Of a stretch of 64,000 bases of DNA, positions 31,287 through 40,580 are shown in pieces. Where the stretch lies: the NCBI RefSeq assembly GCF_900109745.1, contig NZ_FOAV01000012.1, forward strand, positions 1 to 64,000, written 5' to 3'. This DNA comes from Roseateles sp. YR242 (GTDB taxonomy: Bacteria; Pseudomonadota; Gammaproteobacteria; Burkholderiales; Burkholderiaceae_C). Within the stretch, counting starts at the first letter, position 1; each line of letters begins with the position of its first letter. The notes under the pieces were generated by a model. That model saw nothing but the letters and a program-made list of their open reading frames with translations. It was not told the DNA's origin and made no database searches. The position numbers were made by a program, and so were the translations under genes.

Positions 31287-32606
31287 ATGACACAGCCCAC
31301 CCAGACCGACCTTGGCGCCTACTGGATGCCCTTCACCGCCAACCGGCAGTTCAAGGAATCCCCCCGCCTGCTAACGCGGGCCGACGGCATGTACTTCACT
31401 GACGACAAGGGCCGCCGCGTGCTGGACGGCATTGCCGGGCTGTGGTGCGTGAATGCCGGCCACAACCGGCCGCGCATCGTCAAGGCCATCCAGGAACAGG
31501 CGGCGGAGCTGGACTTCGCCCCACCCTTCCAGATGGGCCACCCCAAGGCGTTTGAACTGGCCTCCCGTCTGGCCGACATCGCCCCTACCGGCCTGAACAA
31601 GGTGTTCTTCACCAACTCCGGCTCGGAGGCGGTGGAGACGGCGCTCAAGATCGCCCTGGCCTACCACCGCGCCCGCGGCGAAGGCCAGCGCACGCGGCTG
31701 ATCGGCCGTGAGCGGGGCTACCACGGCGTGAACTTCGGCGGCATGTCCGTGGGGGGCATGGTGGCCAACCGCAAGATGTTCGGCACCTTGCTGGCCGGCG
31801 TGGACCACATCCGCCACACCCATGACATCGGCCGCAATGCGTTCAGCGTCGGCCAACCCGCCCATGGGGCGGAACTGGCGGACGACCTGGAGCGGCTGGT
31901 GGCCCTGCACGACGCGTCCACCATCGCTGCCGTCATTGTGGAGCCCATCGCCGGCTCGGCCGGGGTGTTGCTGCCCCCACAGGGCTACCTGCAACGCCTG
32001 CGCGAGATCTGCGACAAACACGGCATCCTGTTGATCTTCGACGAAGTCATCACCGGCTTTGGCCGCACCGGGCAGCCGTTTGCCGCGCAGACCTTCGGCG
32101 TCACGCCCGACCTGATGACCACGGCCAAGGGCCTGACCAACGGCTGCGTGCCCATGGGGGCCGTGTTTGCGCGGCAGACCATCCACGACACCTTCATGCA
32201 AGGGCCGGACCACCTCATCGAGTTCTTCCACGGCTACACCTACTCGGCGCACCCGCTAGCCTGCGCCGCCGGCCTGGCCACGCTGGACACCTATGCGGAA
32301 GAAGGCCTGCTCACCCGCGCCGGTGAGATGCAAGGCTACTTCGCCGAGGCCTTGCATTCGCTCAAGGGGGAGCCGCACGTGATCGACGTGCGCAACTTCG
32401 GACTGGTGGGTGGTGTAGAGCTGACACCGCGCCCCGGCGAGCCCACCAAACGCGCCTTCACCACCTTCCTGGACTGCTGGGATCAGGGCGTGCTGCTGCG
32501 CACCACCGGCGACATCATTGCCCTCTCCCCACCGCTGATCGCCAGCCGGGAGGATCTGGACCGCATGATTGATGCGATCCGGACGGCGTTGCGTCGGCTG
32601 CCCTGA
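31287..32606 (+). CDS. Class III omega-aminotransferase (beta-alanine:pyruvate type)
   Basis: The 439-residue PLP enzyme has the class III layout: FFTNSGSEAVETALKIA (phosphate cup), ERGYHGVNFGGMSVGG, LLIFDEVITGFGRTG (PLP-N1 Asp) and the PLP lysine in MTTAKGLTNGCVPMGAV. The N-terminal WMPFTANRQFK is typical of beta-alanine:pyruvate transaminases, which move an amino group from an omega-amino acid or amine to pyruvate. The divergent Lrp regulator supports an amino-acid role. Substrate is inferred. Confidence 0.88.
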   Translation: MTQPTQTDLGAYWMPFTANRQFKESPRLLTRADGMYFTDDKGRRVLDGIAGLWCVNAGHNRPRIVKAIQEQAAELDFAPPFQMGHPKAFELASRLADIAPTGLNKVFFTNSGSEAVETALKIALAYHRARGEGQRTRLIGRERGYHGVNFGGMSVGGMVANRKMFGTLLAGVDHIRHTHDIGRNAFSVGQPAHGAELADDLERLVALHDASTIAAVIVEPIAGSAGVLLPPQGYLQRLREICDKHGILLIFDEVITGFGRTGQPFAAQTFGVTPDLMTTAKGLTNGCVPMGAVFARQTIHDTFMQGPDHLIEFFHGYTYSAHPLACAAGLATLDTYAEEGLLTRAGEMQGYFAEALHSLKGEPHVIDVRNFGLVGGVELTPRPGEPTKRAFTTFLDCWDQGVLLRTTGDIIALSPPLIASREDLDRMIDAIRTALRRLP

Positions 32607-32697
32607 GACACCGCTCGACAAGGCCTCCGCAGCTGGACGCAGCCCGATACGGCCGGACAGGGGCCGACAGGTCCCTGCCACCGTTGCACCATCAGGC

Positions 32698-33819
32698 ATG
32701 ATGGCGTCACTCATGCAAAGCTCCGCCTCGCCATCCCGCCCGTCATCCGCCACGCTTGTCACCCACGGCCATGCGCACCATGTGCCCTGGCTGGCTTACG
32801 GATGCCTTGCCGCCAGCACCAGCGTCATCGGCAGCTATGTCGGCCTGTCCAAGCTGCTGGTGGCGGTGTTCCCGGTGTTCCTGCTCGCGTGGCTGCGTTT
32901 TGGCATGGCGGCCGTGATCATGATGCCGTGGCTGGCGCGTACGCCGGATGAAGGGCCGATGTCGCGCCGCACCAAGGGGCTGCTGTTCCTGCTGTCCTTC
33001 TTCGGGAACTTTCTGTTCTCGATCTGCATGCTGTTCGGCGTGCGGCACAGCTCCGCCGTCGTCGCCGGCGTCGTCATGGCCGGCATCCCGGCGGCTGTGG
33101 CGCTGTTGTCCTTCATCTTTCTGCGTGAGCGCATCGGCGCGCGGGTGCTGGCGGGCATTGCCCTGGCGGTGTCAGGCATTGCCCTGGTCGCCTTGAACAA
33201 GCAAGACAGCGGCGCCGCCGCCCAGAGCGGCTGGGGCGCCCTGCTGCTGCTGGGCGCCGTCTTGTGCGAGGGCAGTTATGTCGTCATTGGGAAGCGGCTG
33301 ACGCAGGCCTTGTCCGCCAAGCGCATCAGCGCGTTGATCAATCTCTGGGGCCTGGCGCTGGTGACACCGCTGGGGATCTGGCAGGCGCTGGTCTTCAATT
33401 TCGGTGCTGTTGATGTCAAACACTGGGGCCTGCTGCTGTTCTATGCGGTGGCCGCCAGCATGATCACCGTCTGGCTGTGGATGCAGGGGCTGCGACATGT
33501 CAGCGCCCCCAAGGCTGGGGTGTTCATGGTCTTCCTGCCGATCTCGACGGCGGTCATCGGGGTCGTTTTCCTGGGTGAAACGATGTCCAGCCTGCAGCTC
33601 CTGGCCTATGCGCTGGCGCTGGGGGGCGTGGTGTTGGCGACCTGGCCGAATCGAGTCACATCTGGGGGAGCCATCACGTCCGCACCCATCACGGTCAGCG
33701 AGACGGGCACTGGCAAAGCCACGGCCACGAGCACGGCCACAGCCAGAGCGACAGGCACGGCCACGGCCACGGCCACAGCCACAGGCACAGCGTCTCCAGC
33801 TTCCCCGCTGGACCTGTAG
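32698..33819 (+). CDS. DMT-superfamily permease (EamA) with low-complexity Thr-Ala tail
   Basis: The 373-residue protein has ten membrane helices in two EamA repeats, including VVAGVVMAGIPAAVALLSFIF and the conserved AGVFMVFLPISTAVIGVVFLG. The last ~60 residues are Thr/Ala repeats (TATATATGT-type) encoded by ACGGCCACG units, probably cytoplasmic and disordered. It is likely an exporter. It follows the aminotransferase in the same direction and may export a related amino compound; that is inference. Confidence 0.82.
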   Translation: MMASLMQSSASPSRPSSATLVTHGHAHHVPWLAYGCLAASTSVIGSYVGLSKLLVAVFPVFLLAWLRFGMAAVIMMPWLARTPDEGPMSRRTKGLLFLLSFFGNFLFSICMLFGVRHSSAVVAGVVMAGIPAAVALLSFIFLRERIGARVLAGIALAVSGIALVALNKQDSGAAAQSGWGALLLLGAVLCEGSYVVIGKRLTQALSAKRISALINLWGLALVTPLGIWQALVFNFGAVDVKHWGLLLFYAVAASMITVWLWMQGLRHVSAPKAGVFMVFLPISTAVIGVVFLGETMSSLQLLAYALALGGVVLATWPNRVTSGGAITSAPITVSETGTGKATATSTATARATGTATATATATGTASPASPLDL

Positions 33820-34083
33820 GCGCCAGGCCACTGTAAATCCCGTAGAGGGAACCCGGGCTCGCGAGAGGTATGCAGACTCCTGGTCTGGCCCTGCTTGGCC
33901 TGCTTGGCCCTGCTTGGCATTGCTGGCCTTGCCCCTCTCCCCGACTTATAGCTGCTGCACGAAAAGCAATGACTTCTGCCCGAAAACGGGCTGCAGCAAG
34001 GCCTCCGCCTCCTGTAGGCTTACTACCAATGTAATACCATTTGGGATTCCGTCTGTATTCCGCCCTGTACGGTTCCCCCATTG
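33820..34083. repeat. Intergenic region with CTGCTTGGC-type short repeats
   Basis: The region between the EamA and PIG-L genes has four imperfect tandem copies of CCTGCTTGG(C) at about 33887-33930, then a more AT-rich stretch leading to the next start that probably holds its promoter. No convincing -35/-10 pair was seen. Confidence 0.4.
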
Positions 34084-35013
34084 ATGCCTGCTACCCACGA
34101 CTCCCTGACCAGCGCCAGCCCTCCCCAGCAATGGGAAGCGTGGGTGCGCGACTGGTTCTCCGTTCTGAAGCAAGCGCCGCGGGAGAGCCTGGCCGGCCAC
34201 GCGGGCGGCAATCGCGCGCCCGGCATTGGTACCGGTGCCGCTGCCGGCGTGGACACGCCCCCGCATGCCCTGGTGTTCGCGCCACACCCGGATGATGAGT
34301 GCATCGTCGGGGCCCTGCCCTTGCGTCTACGGCAGGAAGGCGGCTGGCGGGTCACCAACGTCGCGGTGACGCTGGGCAGTCGCCTGGAGCGACGTGCCGA
34401 GCGCCTGGCTGAGCTGGAAGCGGCCTGCGAGGTGCTCGGTTTCGAATTGCGCTTGCTGGCGGCGGACGGTTTCGAGCAGGTCAAGCCAGAAGCGGCCGAC
34501 GCCGGCACACCGCTGTGGCGGGCCCAGGTCACGCAGGTCGCCGAGCTTCTCAAGGCGGAGCGTCCTGGCCTGGTCCTGGTGCCTCACGCGGCGGATGGCA
34601 TTCCCACCCACATCGGCGTCCACCGCTTGGTGACAGACGCGCTGCGGGAGGCGCGCCTGTCCACCGTGGTCGCCTGGACCGAGTTCTGGGCCACGCAGGA
34701 CGCGCCCAACACGCTGGTCGAGACCGGCGTGGCCGACACCGCCCGCCTGGTTCGCGCCCTGGCCTGCCACCATGGCGAAATCGCCCGCAACCCCTACCAT
34801 CTGCGGCTGCCGGCCTGGATGGCAGACAACGTGCGCCGGGGCGGAGAATTGCTGGCCGGTGCCGGCGAAGCGCCGCCACCGTTCGGCTTTGCGACCCTGT
34901 ACCGCCTGTCCCGATGGGTGGACGGCGAGCAGGCTGCTGACCTGCCACCGGCCACGCTTGCCTGTGATCTGCCACTGTCGTTCAAGACTCTCATTGCTTC
35001 CCCACCTCCATGA
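34084..35013 (+). CDS. PIG-L family deacetylase
   Basis: The 309-residue protein has the PIG-L/LmbE zinc motif FAPHPDDECI and the downstream His in PTHIGVHRLV. These enzymes remove N-acetyl groups from GlcNAc-type or thiol-conjugate substrates. Substrate here is unknown. It overlaps the next gene by four bases (ATGA), so the pair is translationally coupled: a deacetylase and a zinc amidohydrolase/carboxypeptidase-like enzyme. ATG at 34084 is chosen over TTG at 34081. Confidence 0.85.
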   Translation: MPATHDSLTSASPPQQWEAWVRDWFSVLKQAPRESLAGHAGGNRAPGIGTGAAAGVDTPPHALVFAPHPDDECIVGALPLRLRQEGGWRVTNVAVTLGSRLERRAERLAELEAACEVLGFELRLLAADGFEQVKPEAADAGTPLWRAQVTQVAELLKAERPGLVLVPHAADGIPTHIGVHRLVTDALREARLSTVVAWTEFWATQDAPNTLVETGVADTARLVRALACHHGEIARNPYHLRLPAWMADNVRRGGELLAGAGEAPPPFGFATLYRLSRWVDGEQAADLPPATLACDLPLSFKTLIASPPP

Positions 35014-36008
35014 GCCCGACGCCGCCCCCCACGCATCTCCGTGTCCATCAGTTCGCCGGCCTCAAGCCGGGGCCTCGCCTGCTGGTGAGCGCCGCCGTGC
35101 ACGGCAACGAGGTGGCGGGAGTGGGCGCCATCCAACGGGTGATGCGCCTGCTGGACGATGGCAGCCTGCAGTTGCTCAAGGGCACGTTGACCATGATTCC
35201 CATCGTCAACCCACTGGCGCACCGCCTGCAGCGCCGCGAGGGCGACCGCAATCTCAACCGCAACCTGCGCCCCACCCCCATCCCGCAGGACTTCGAGGAC
35301 CGCATCGCCAACCAGCTCTGCCCCTGGCTGGCGGCCAGTGATGTGCTGCTGGACCTGCACAGCTTTAACAACCCCGGCCCTGCCTTTGCCATGCTCGGCC
35401 CGCGCAACAACGACGGGGACCTGGAACCCTTCCGCCACCAGGCCGCCGAAAGCGCCCTGGCCATGGCGGTCGGCACCGAGCGCATCGTTGAGGGCTGGCT
35501 CTCCACCTATGCCCTGGGCCTGAAGCGCCGCGCCGACAAGGCCAGCGACGGCAGCCGCCGCATGGCCCTGCAGCAGGACCCGCATTACGGTGTCGGCACG
35601 ACCGAATACATGCGCAGCCAGGGTGGCTACGGCATCACGCTGGAATGCGGGCAGCATGAAGACCCCCAGGGGCCCGAAGTCGCCTTCAAGGCCATCGTGC
35701 GCACGCTGGTGCTGCTGGGCATGGTGGCGCCGGGCGGCGTGGCGGGTGTGGAACCGGCGGCCCCCCAGCGCCCGGTGGAATTGCTGCAACTCTATGAGGT
35801 CATTGACCGCGAGCACGTGGATGACCGCTTCGAACGCGCCTGGGCCAGCTTCGACCCCATTGCCGAAGGCGAGCGCATCGGCACGCGGGCGGATGGCACA
35901 CCGGTGTTGGCACCGTCGGGCGGCCGCATCGTCTTCCCCAACAGCAAGGCCGAACCTGGCAATGAATGGTTCTACCTGGCAAAGCCCAGCGACCGAGTGT
36001 TGACTTGA
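35010..36008 (+). CDS. Succinylglutamate desuccinylase/aspartoacylase family protein (M14-like)
   Basis: The 332-residue zinc enzyme has the metal motif AAVHGNEVAG (His, Glu), the substrate Arg/Asn region GDRNLNRNLRP, DLHSFNNPGPAF (second His), and catalytic Glu in ITLECGQHED. The family removes acyl groups from N-acyl amino acids. It is coupled to the PIG-L deacetylase by a four-base overlap, which suggests sequential deacylation steps, though no substrate can be named. Confidence 0.85.
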   Translation: MSPTPPPTHLRVHQFAGLKPGPRLLVSAAVHGNEVAGVGAIQRVMRLLDDGSLQLLKGTLTMIPIVNPLAHRLQRREGDRNLNRNLRPTPIPQDFEDRIANQLCPWLAASDVLLDLHSFNNPGPAFAMLGPRNNDGDLEPFRHQAAESALAMAVGTERIVEGWLSTYALGLKRRADKASDGSRRMALQQDPHYGVGTTEYMRSQGGYGITLECGQHEDPQGPEVAFKAIVRTLVLLGMVAPGGVAGVEPAAPQRPVELLQLYEVIDREHVDDRFERAWASFDPIAEGERIGTRADGTPVLAPSGGRIVFPNSKAEPGNEWFYLAKPSDRVLT

Positions 36009-36030
36009 GCCTGCGGCTAGAGTGCGGGGC

Positions 36031-36723
36031 ATGAACGACACGACCCGCCTCGCGCCGCTGCGCATCGATTTCGTCTCCGACGTGGCCTGCCCCTGGTGCG
36101 CCGTCGGCCTCAAGTCCCTGGAGACCGCACTGGCGCGGCTGCCCGAGGTGAAGGTGGACCTGCACTTTCAGCCGTTCGAGCTCAACCCGGACATGCCACC
36201 GGAGGGTGAGGACATCGAGGAACACCTCAACCGCAAATACCGCTCGACGCCAGAGCAGCGCCAACAGATTCGCCAGCATCTTCGGGAGCGTGGCGCCGCC
36301 GTGGGCTTCACCTTCACCGAGGGCGCCCGCAGCCGCATCTACAACACCCTGGATGCACATCGGCTGCTGCACTGGGCTGGCCTGCAGTCCGCACAAGCCC
36401 AGCGTGATCTCAAGCTGGCCCTGCTGACGGCTTATCACACCCATGGCAAGAACCCGGGCGATCGAGAGGTGTTGCTGGAGACCGTCGCCAGCATCGGCCT
36501 GGACCGGGCGCAAGCCGCACACGTCTTCGACAGCGGTGAGTTCGCCAACGAGGTGCGTGAAGCAGAGGCGCTCTGGCAAGGCCATGGCATCAGTTCGGTG
36601 CCAGCGGTGATCATCAACGAGCGCTATCTGGTGTCCGGTGGTCAGCCGCCTGAGGCCTTTGAGCAGGCCTTGCGGCAGGTGACGCAGGAGATCGAAAGCG
36701 GGATGCTGGCGCAAGGGGGATGA
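36031..36723 (+). CDS. DsbA-family oxidoreductase (FrnE-like), cytoplasmic
   Basis: The 230-residue protein has a thioredoxin fold with active site C20-P-W-C23 (DVACPWCAVG), an inserted helical domain and the cis-Pro loop GISSVPAVIINERY. There is no signal peptide, so it is of the cytoplasmic FrnE/polyketide-type DsbA group linked to oxidative stress or thiol chemistry. It starts 22 bases after the aspartoacylase-like gene, and a terminator follows. Confidence 0.88.
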   Translation: MNDTTRLAPLRIDFVSDVACPWCAVGLKSLETALARLPEVKVDLHFQPFELNPDMPPEGEDIEEHLNRKYRSTPEQRQQIRQHLRERGAAVGFTFTEGARSRIYNTLDAHRLLHWAGLQSAQAQRDLKLALLTAYHTHGKNPGDREVLLETVASIGLDRAQAAHVFDSGEFANEVREAEALWQGHGISSVPAVIINERYLVSGGQPPEAFEQALRQVTQEIESGMLAQGG

Positions 36724-36773
36724 TCCGCGTCCGGGCAGCGCCCTGACCTGAGACAATCCGACGTCATCTCACC

Positions 36774-36809
36774 GGGGCCCGCGTTGTCCGCGTGGCCCTT
36801 TTTGTTTTT
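36774..36809 (+). terminator. Terminator between DsbA-like gene and rdgC
   Basis: GC-rich hairpin GGGGCCCGCG/CGCGTGGCCC (one bulge) followed by TTTTTGTTTTT, 50 bases after the DsbA-like stop. Confidence 0.8.
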
Positions 36810-36829
36810 GCGCATTTGTAGTTCCGTCC

Positions 36830-37849
36830 ATGTTCAAGAACCTGATCATTTATCGCATCGCCAATGACTGGCAGCCCAACGCCGAGAAGCTGGAAGACGC
36901 GCTGGAGCAGGAGCGTTTCGAACCCTGCGGCGCCACACAGGCCCTGTCGGCCGGCTGGGTGCCGCCGCGTGGCGAGCCGGGCGCCCGGCTGTTGGAAGAA
37001 ATCGACGGCCATTGGCTGGTGAGCCTGCGGCTGGAAAAGCGCGTGCTGCCGGGCTCGGTGGTGCGAGAGCACCTGGATGAACTGGTCGAGAAGATCGAGC
37101 AGGAAACCGGGCGCCGCCCTGGCAAGAAGCAGCAACGCGACATGAAGGAGCAGGTGGAGCTGGAGCTACTGCCGCGGGCCTTCACGCTGCAATCGCACCT
37201 GCGTGTGTGGATTTCTCCCAAACAGCACCTGCTGATGGTGGATGCCGGCTCGTTGGGCAAGGCGGATGAGCTCATCAGCCTGCTGGTGAAGGCCGACACC
37301 TCGCTCAACCTGCACCTGCTGCAGAGCGCTGAATCCCCGGCGGCCTGCATGGCGGCCTGGCTGATGGATGGTGTGCCTCCCAAGGACTTCATCATCGACC
37401 GCGATTGCGAGCTCAAGGCCGCCGACGAGATGAAGGCGGCGGTGCGCTACGCCCGCCACAACCTGGACACCGACGAGGTGAAGGCCCATCTGACCAGCGG
37501 CAAGATGCCGACCCGTCTGGCCATGACCTGGAAAGAGCGGGTCTCCTTCACGCTGACCGACACGCTGCAAGTCAAGGGCATCAAGTTCCTGGACGTGGTG
37601 TTCGACGGCCGTGACAAACCCGCCAAGGACGAGGCATTCGACGTGGACGCGGCGCTGGCCACGGGTGAGCTGAGCCACCTGATCCCCGAGCTGGTGGAAG
37701 GCCTGGGCGGCGAACTGGACTTCATCGGACAGTCGGCCAAGATTGCGGCGGAGCATGCGCCTAAGGGGTCGGCGACGGCAGCCGTGGAGGCGCACCGCGC
37801 GCCGGCGATGGATGCTGAAGCGGCGACGGAAGCCGCGCCGTGGGATTGA
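36830..37849 (+). CDS. rdgC: Recombination-associated protein RdgC
   Basis: The 339-residue protein matches RdgC throughout: it starts MFKNLIIYRIANDW, and has LRVWISPKQHLLMVDAG and DFIIDRDCELKAADE. RdgC forms a ring-shaped dimer around double-stranded DNA and limits RecA loading. The C-terminal ~30 residues are a non-conserved Ala-rich tail. It has its own transcription unit after a terminator and converges on ogt. Confidence 0.93.
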   Translation: MFKNLIIYRIANDWQPNAEKLEDALEQERFEPCGATQALSAGWVPPRGEPGARLLEEIDGHWLVSLRLEKRVLPGSVVREHLDELVEKIEQETGRRPGKKQQRDMKEQVELELLPRAFTLQSHLRVWISPKQHLLMVDAGSLGKADELISLLVKADTSLNLHLLQSAESPAACMAAWLMDGVPPKDFIIDRDCELKAADEMKAAVRYARHNLDTDEVKAHLTSGKMPTRLAMTWKERVSFTLTDTLQVKGIKFLDVVFDGRDKPAKDEAFDVDAALATGELSHLIPELVEGLGGELDFIGQSAKIAAEHAPKGSATAAVEAHRAPAMDAEAATEAAPWD

Positions 37850-37911
37850 GTTGATATCCCACGAAGCGACTGCCGTCTGATTTGCATCAAACGTCAAAGC
37901 GCCTGCGCCTC

Positions 37912-38493
37912 CTAGAACAGACTCTGCTGTTCCCCGACCTGCTGACCGGTGGCTCGGGCTTCAATCGCCAACAATTTCAGCTTGGTGTCCACACCGCCCG
38001 GCGCCGAGAACCCCGTCAGGTTGGCCGCCTTGCCGGCGCTGGGCGCGCCCATCACACGATGGCAGGGCACGATGGGTGCAAACGGGTTGTGCCCCTCGGC
38101 CCGGCCCACGGCGCGAGCCGCATGGGGTTGCCCTACGCGAGCAGCGACTTCGCCATAGGTCAGGGTCTGGCCCACCGGGATGCGGCGCGTCAGCGCCAGC
38201 ACCTCACGGTCAAAGTCCGGCAGCAAGTGGTCGTCGAGCACGATCTCCAGCAAATCCCGCGGCTCTCCAGCCAGCAGCGCAGTGACGCTCTCACACGCAT
38301 GGCGAACCGTCTCGGGTAGCTCGGCGGCCACGGTGACCTCCATGGCGCATGGAAAACGTACCCGCATGCGGTCGCGCGTGGCCAGGGCACTTTCCTCCGG
38401 CAGCTGCGACCCTACGATGCCTCGCGAGGTCCAGGCAATGCCGCAACACCCCAACGCGGTGTCATAGCAATAGAAGCGGACGATTTCCTGCAT
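37912..38493 (-). CDS. ogt: Methylated-DNA-protein-cysteine S-methyltransferase
   Basis: The 193-residue suicide enzyme removes alkyl groups from O6-methylguanine. The acceptor cysteine is in VPCHRVMGA, the helix-turn-helix region in GEVAARVGQPHAARAVG, and the asparagine hinge GHNPFAPI precedes the active site. A run of Ala and basic residues closes the C-terminus. The start at 38493 has AGGAG seven bases upstream. Confidence 0.92.
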   Translation of the reverse strand: MQEIVRFYCYDTALGCCGIAWTSRGIVGSQLPEESALATRDRMRVRFPCAMEVTVAAELPETVRHACESVTALLAGEPRDLLEIVLDDHLLPDFDREVLALTRRIPVGQTLTYGEVAARVGQPHAARAVGRAEGHNPFAPIVPCHRVMGAPSAGKAANLTGFSAPGGVDTKLKLLAIEARATGQQVGEQQSLF

Positions 38494-38548
38494 CACCTCG
38501 CTCCTCTGAGCATTGATCGGGGTTGCTCAAGCGCTGGCCGGACGTTGC

Positions 38549-39598
38549 TCAAACACTGACCGGTGGCTGGAACGCCGGATGCTGCCGTGCAATCTCGGCG
38601 GCAGCTTCCCGGGCTTCTGTGGCCTGGCGTGCCACTTCACGTACAGGAAGATTCTTGAGGCGATGGTCCGACCAGACCTGGCGCCAACGGCGCGCACCCG
38701 GCAAGCCATTCCACAGACCCAATGCATGGCGCATCGCCTGGGACCAGGGGCGGCCTTGCGCCACTTGCCGCTCCAGATAAACCAGCCAGAGCGCTTCAAC
38801 GGCCTCGCGGTCCACCACGGGCGCCTCTGACGCGCCGAAGAAACGCTGATCCCAGCCTGCCATTTGCCAGGGCTCGTGATACGCCTGGCGGCCCACCATC
38901 ACGCCATCGACATGCGCCAATTGCGCTTCAATGACGTCGTCGGTCTTGACGCCGCCATTGATCGCGATGGTCAGCGCGGGGAATTCCTGTTTGAGGCGGT
39001 GCACCAGTTCATACCGCAGCGGCGGGATGTCGCGGTTCTCCTTGGGTGAGAGACCTTGCAGCCAGGCGTTGCGCGCGTGGACGATGAAGACCTCACACCC
39101 GGCATCGGCGACGGTGCCCACGAAATCGCGCACGAAGTCGTAGCTCTCGATCTTGTCGATGCCGATGCGATGCTTGACGGTGACAGGGATGCTCACCGCA
39201 TCCTTCATCGCCTTCACACCATCGGCCACCAGCGTGGGTTCGGCCATCAGGCAGGCACCGAAGGCGCCGCGCTGCACACGTTCGCTCGGGCAGCCGCAAT
39301 TGAGGTTGACCTCGTCATAGCCCCATTGCTCGGCCAGCTTGGCGCAAGCGGCGAGATCCGCCGGCTCGGACCCCCCAAGCTGCAGCGCCACGGGGTGCTC
39401 CTGCTCGCTGAAGTCCAGATGACGAGGCTGGTCGCCATGCAGCAGCGCACCGGTGGTGACCATCTCGGTGTAGAGGAGCGTGTGGCGGGTCAGGAGACGG
39501 TGGAAATAGCGACAGTGGCGGTCGGTCCAGTCCAGCATCGGGGCTACGGAAAGCCTCCACGGACTCCAAGCCATTGATTTATACGGAGAATCAGACAT
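38549..39598 (-). CDS. dusA: tRNA-dihydrouridine(20/20a) synthase DusA
   Basis: The 349-residue FMN enzyme reduces U20/U20a in the tRNA D-loop. Motifs are LSVAPMLDWTDRHCRYF (FMN phosphate site), VNLNCGCPSERVQRGAFGACLM with the catalytic Cys, VKHRIGID and the C-terminal tRNA-binding helices. The start at 39598 begins just before conserved sequence. The 5' end of dusA is a known integration hotspot for prophages and islands, and remains of such an element lie upstream here. Confidence 0.93.
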   Translation of the reverse strand: MSDSPYKSMAWSPWRLSVAPMLDWTDRHCRYFHRLLTRHTLLYTEMVTTGALLHGDQPRHLDFSEQEHPVALQLGGSEPADLAACAKLAEQWGYDEVNLNCGCPSERVQRGAFGACLMAEPTLVADGVKAMKDAVSIPVTVKHRIGIDKIESYDFVRDFVGTVADAGCEVFIVHARNAWLQGLSPKENRDIPPLRYELVHRLKQEFPALTIAINGGVKTDDVIEAQLAHVDGVMVGRQAYHEPWQMAGWDQRFFGASEAPVVDREAVEALWLVYLERQVAQGRPWSQAMRHALGLWNGLPGARRWRQVWSDHRLKNLPVREVARQATEAREAAAEIARQHPAFQPPVSV

Positions 39599-39736
39599 CT
39601 TTGAGGCGTGTGCCGTAGCACGGAGCTGTAGAAATTTCCCCTGGGGTGCACTTTGCAACTGGCACCACAGTGCTGCGACGACGCTGCCTAGGCGGGCGGT
39701 AGCAAAACAAGAATCCGGGGAAGGCTCGCAAGAGCA

Positions 39737-39845
39737 ATGGGATCGATTATCCCGCCGAACGGGAAGTGGCGTGCCCGGGTGCGCCGACGCGGAGCTTCAA
39801 CCCAACGAAGACGTTCGCAGCAACGATTCGCGACGACACCTATGT
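39737..39845 (+). pseudogene. N-terminal remnant of a phage-type site-specific integrase, frameshifted
   Basis: From 39737 the plus strand reads MGSIIPPNGKWRARVRRRG, the typical opening of tyrosine integrases with an arm-binding N-terminal domain. The similarity then moves to another frame (FNPTKTFAATIRDDT), as expected after a small indel. The core-binding and catalytic domains are absent. It lies ~140 bases upstream of dusA and is best read as the scar of an integrated element. Confidence 0.5.
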
Positions 39846-39926
39846 TAGGTCCATTCAGGTGGGCAGCGAAGCCTGCCTCGGGGGCACGATCTCGTCCGAC
39901 TTCCCAAACCACGGTCGGACTCTGAT

Positions 39927-40179
39927 ACCTCGAAAACAGAGGGCAACATACAATTTAATCCAATCGGACCGGTCAATACATGTATATATGCAGACGGAGA
40001 GGTGGTAACGCATATAGCTCCGCAAATCTACAATTCGACTTTAAATCGATTACCACCAACCTCCCAAATTCACCAATCACGCCGATGCCACGGAGATGGG
40101 CAATTCGGCAGGCCCTTTGCCTAGCGAAGTCAAATTCAATGGCTTTACTCTTTCATTTCAGTTATCGGAGCGCCAATGA
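39927..40179 (+). pseudogene. Degraded open frame upstream of the 134-residue hypothetical gene
   Basis: Two frames with protein-like composition follow one another: FNPIGPVNTCIYADGEVVTH, then, after a shift near 40050, HADATEMGNSAGPLPSEVKF ending at a TGA that overlaps the next start (ATGA). The sequence is much richer in A and T than the surroundings. I do not recognise the protein. The ATGA junction suggests that the two were once an operon. Confidence 0.35.
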
Positions 40180-40580
40180 CTGCCAAATCGCTTGAAGTGG
40201 GTTCGACTTATTATCGAATAGCGTACGCAGACGTCGATGAGACGATGCCAAGTGTCGAGCCACTCGTCTACGTAGGAACGAACTTCTTTGGCCCGCATGC
40301 GGATGGAATAGTAAGCTACTATTTCCAGGATACGGTTTCTGCAACACGATTCGGCTTGAAAACCCCCACACCGATAAGCTTCCAAAATGGCAGTACCTCA
40401 GATGCAAACGGCAACCTGGGTGGAAATCTCGAACGAATATTTTCAAGACACGAAGCGAGCGAAATCGGAGAGACAATAGTTGATCTACTTACTCTTCCCC
40501 ATGTCATTAACTCGGCGATTGAACGAGCGCAAGCGAAGGGATTCCCCAAACTGGCAAAGGCAAAAGGACGATGGGTCTAA
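40176..40580 (+). CDS. Hypothetical protein, AT-rich orphan
   Basis: The 134-residue protein is not recognised. It has no signal peptide or membrane helix. Aromatic residues are frequent in the first half (STYYRIAY, LVYVGTNFFG, YYFQDTV) and the C-terminal half is helical and basic (RAQAKGFPKLAKAKGRW). Codon usage and base composition differ strongly from the GC-rich neighbours, so recent transfer is likely. Its small size, partner-like overlap with a broken upstream frame and position in an island scar would fit an effector- or immunity-type cargo gene; no function is claimed. Confidence 0.5.
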   Translation: MTAKSLEVGSTYYRIAYADVDETMPSVEPLVYVGTNFFGPHADGIVSYYFQDTVSATRFGLKTPTPISFQNGSTSDANGNLGGNLERIFSRHEASEIGETIVDLLTLPHVINSAIERAQAKGFPKLAKAKGRWV

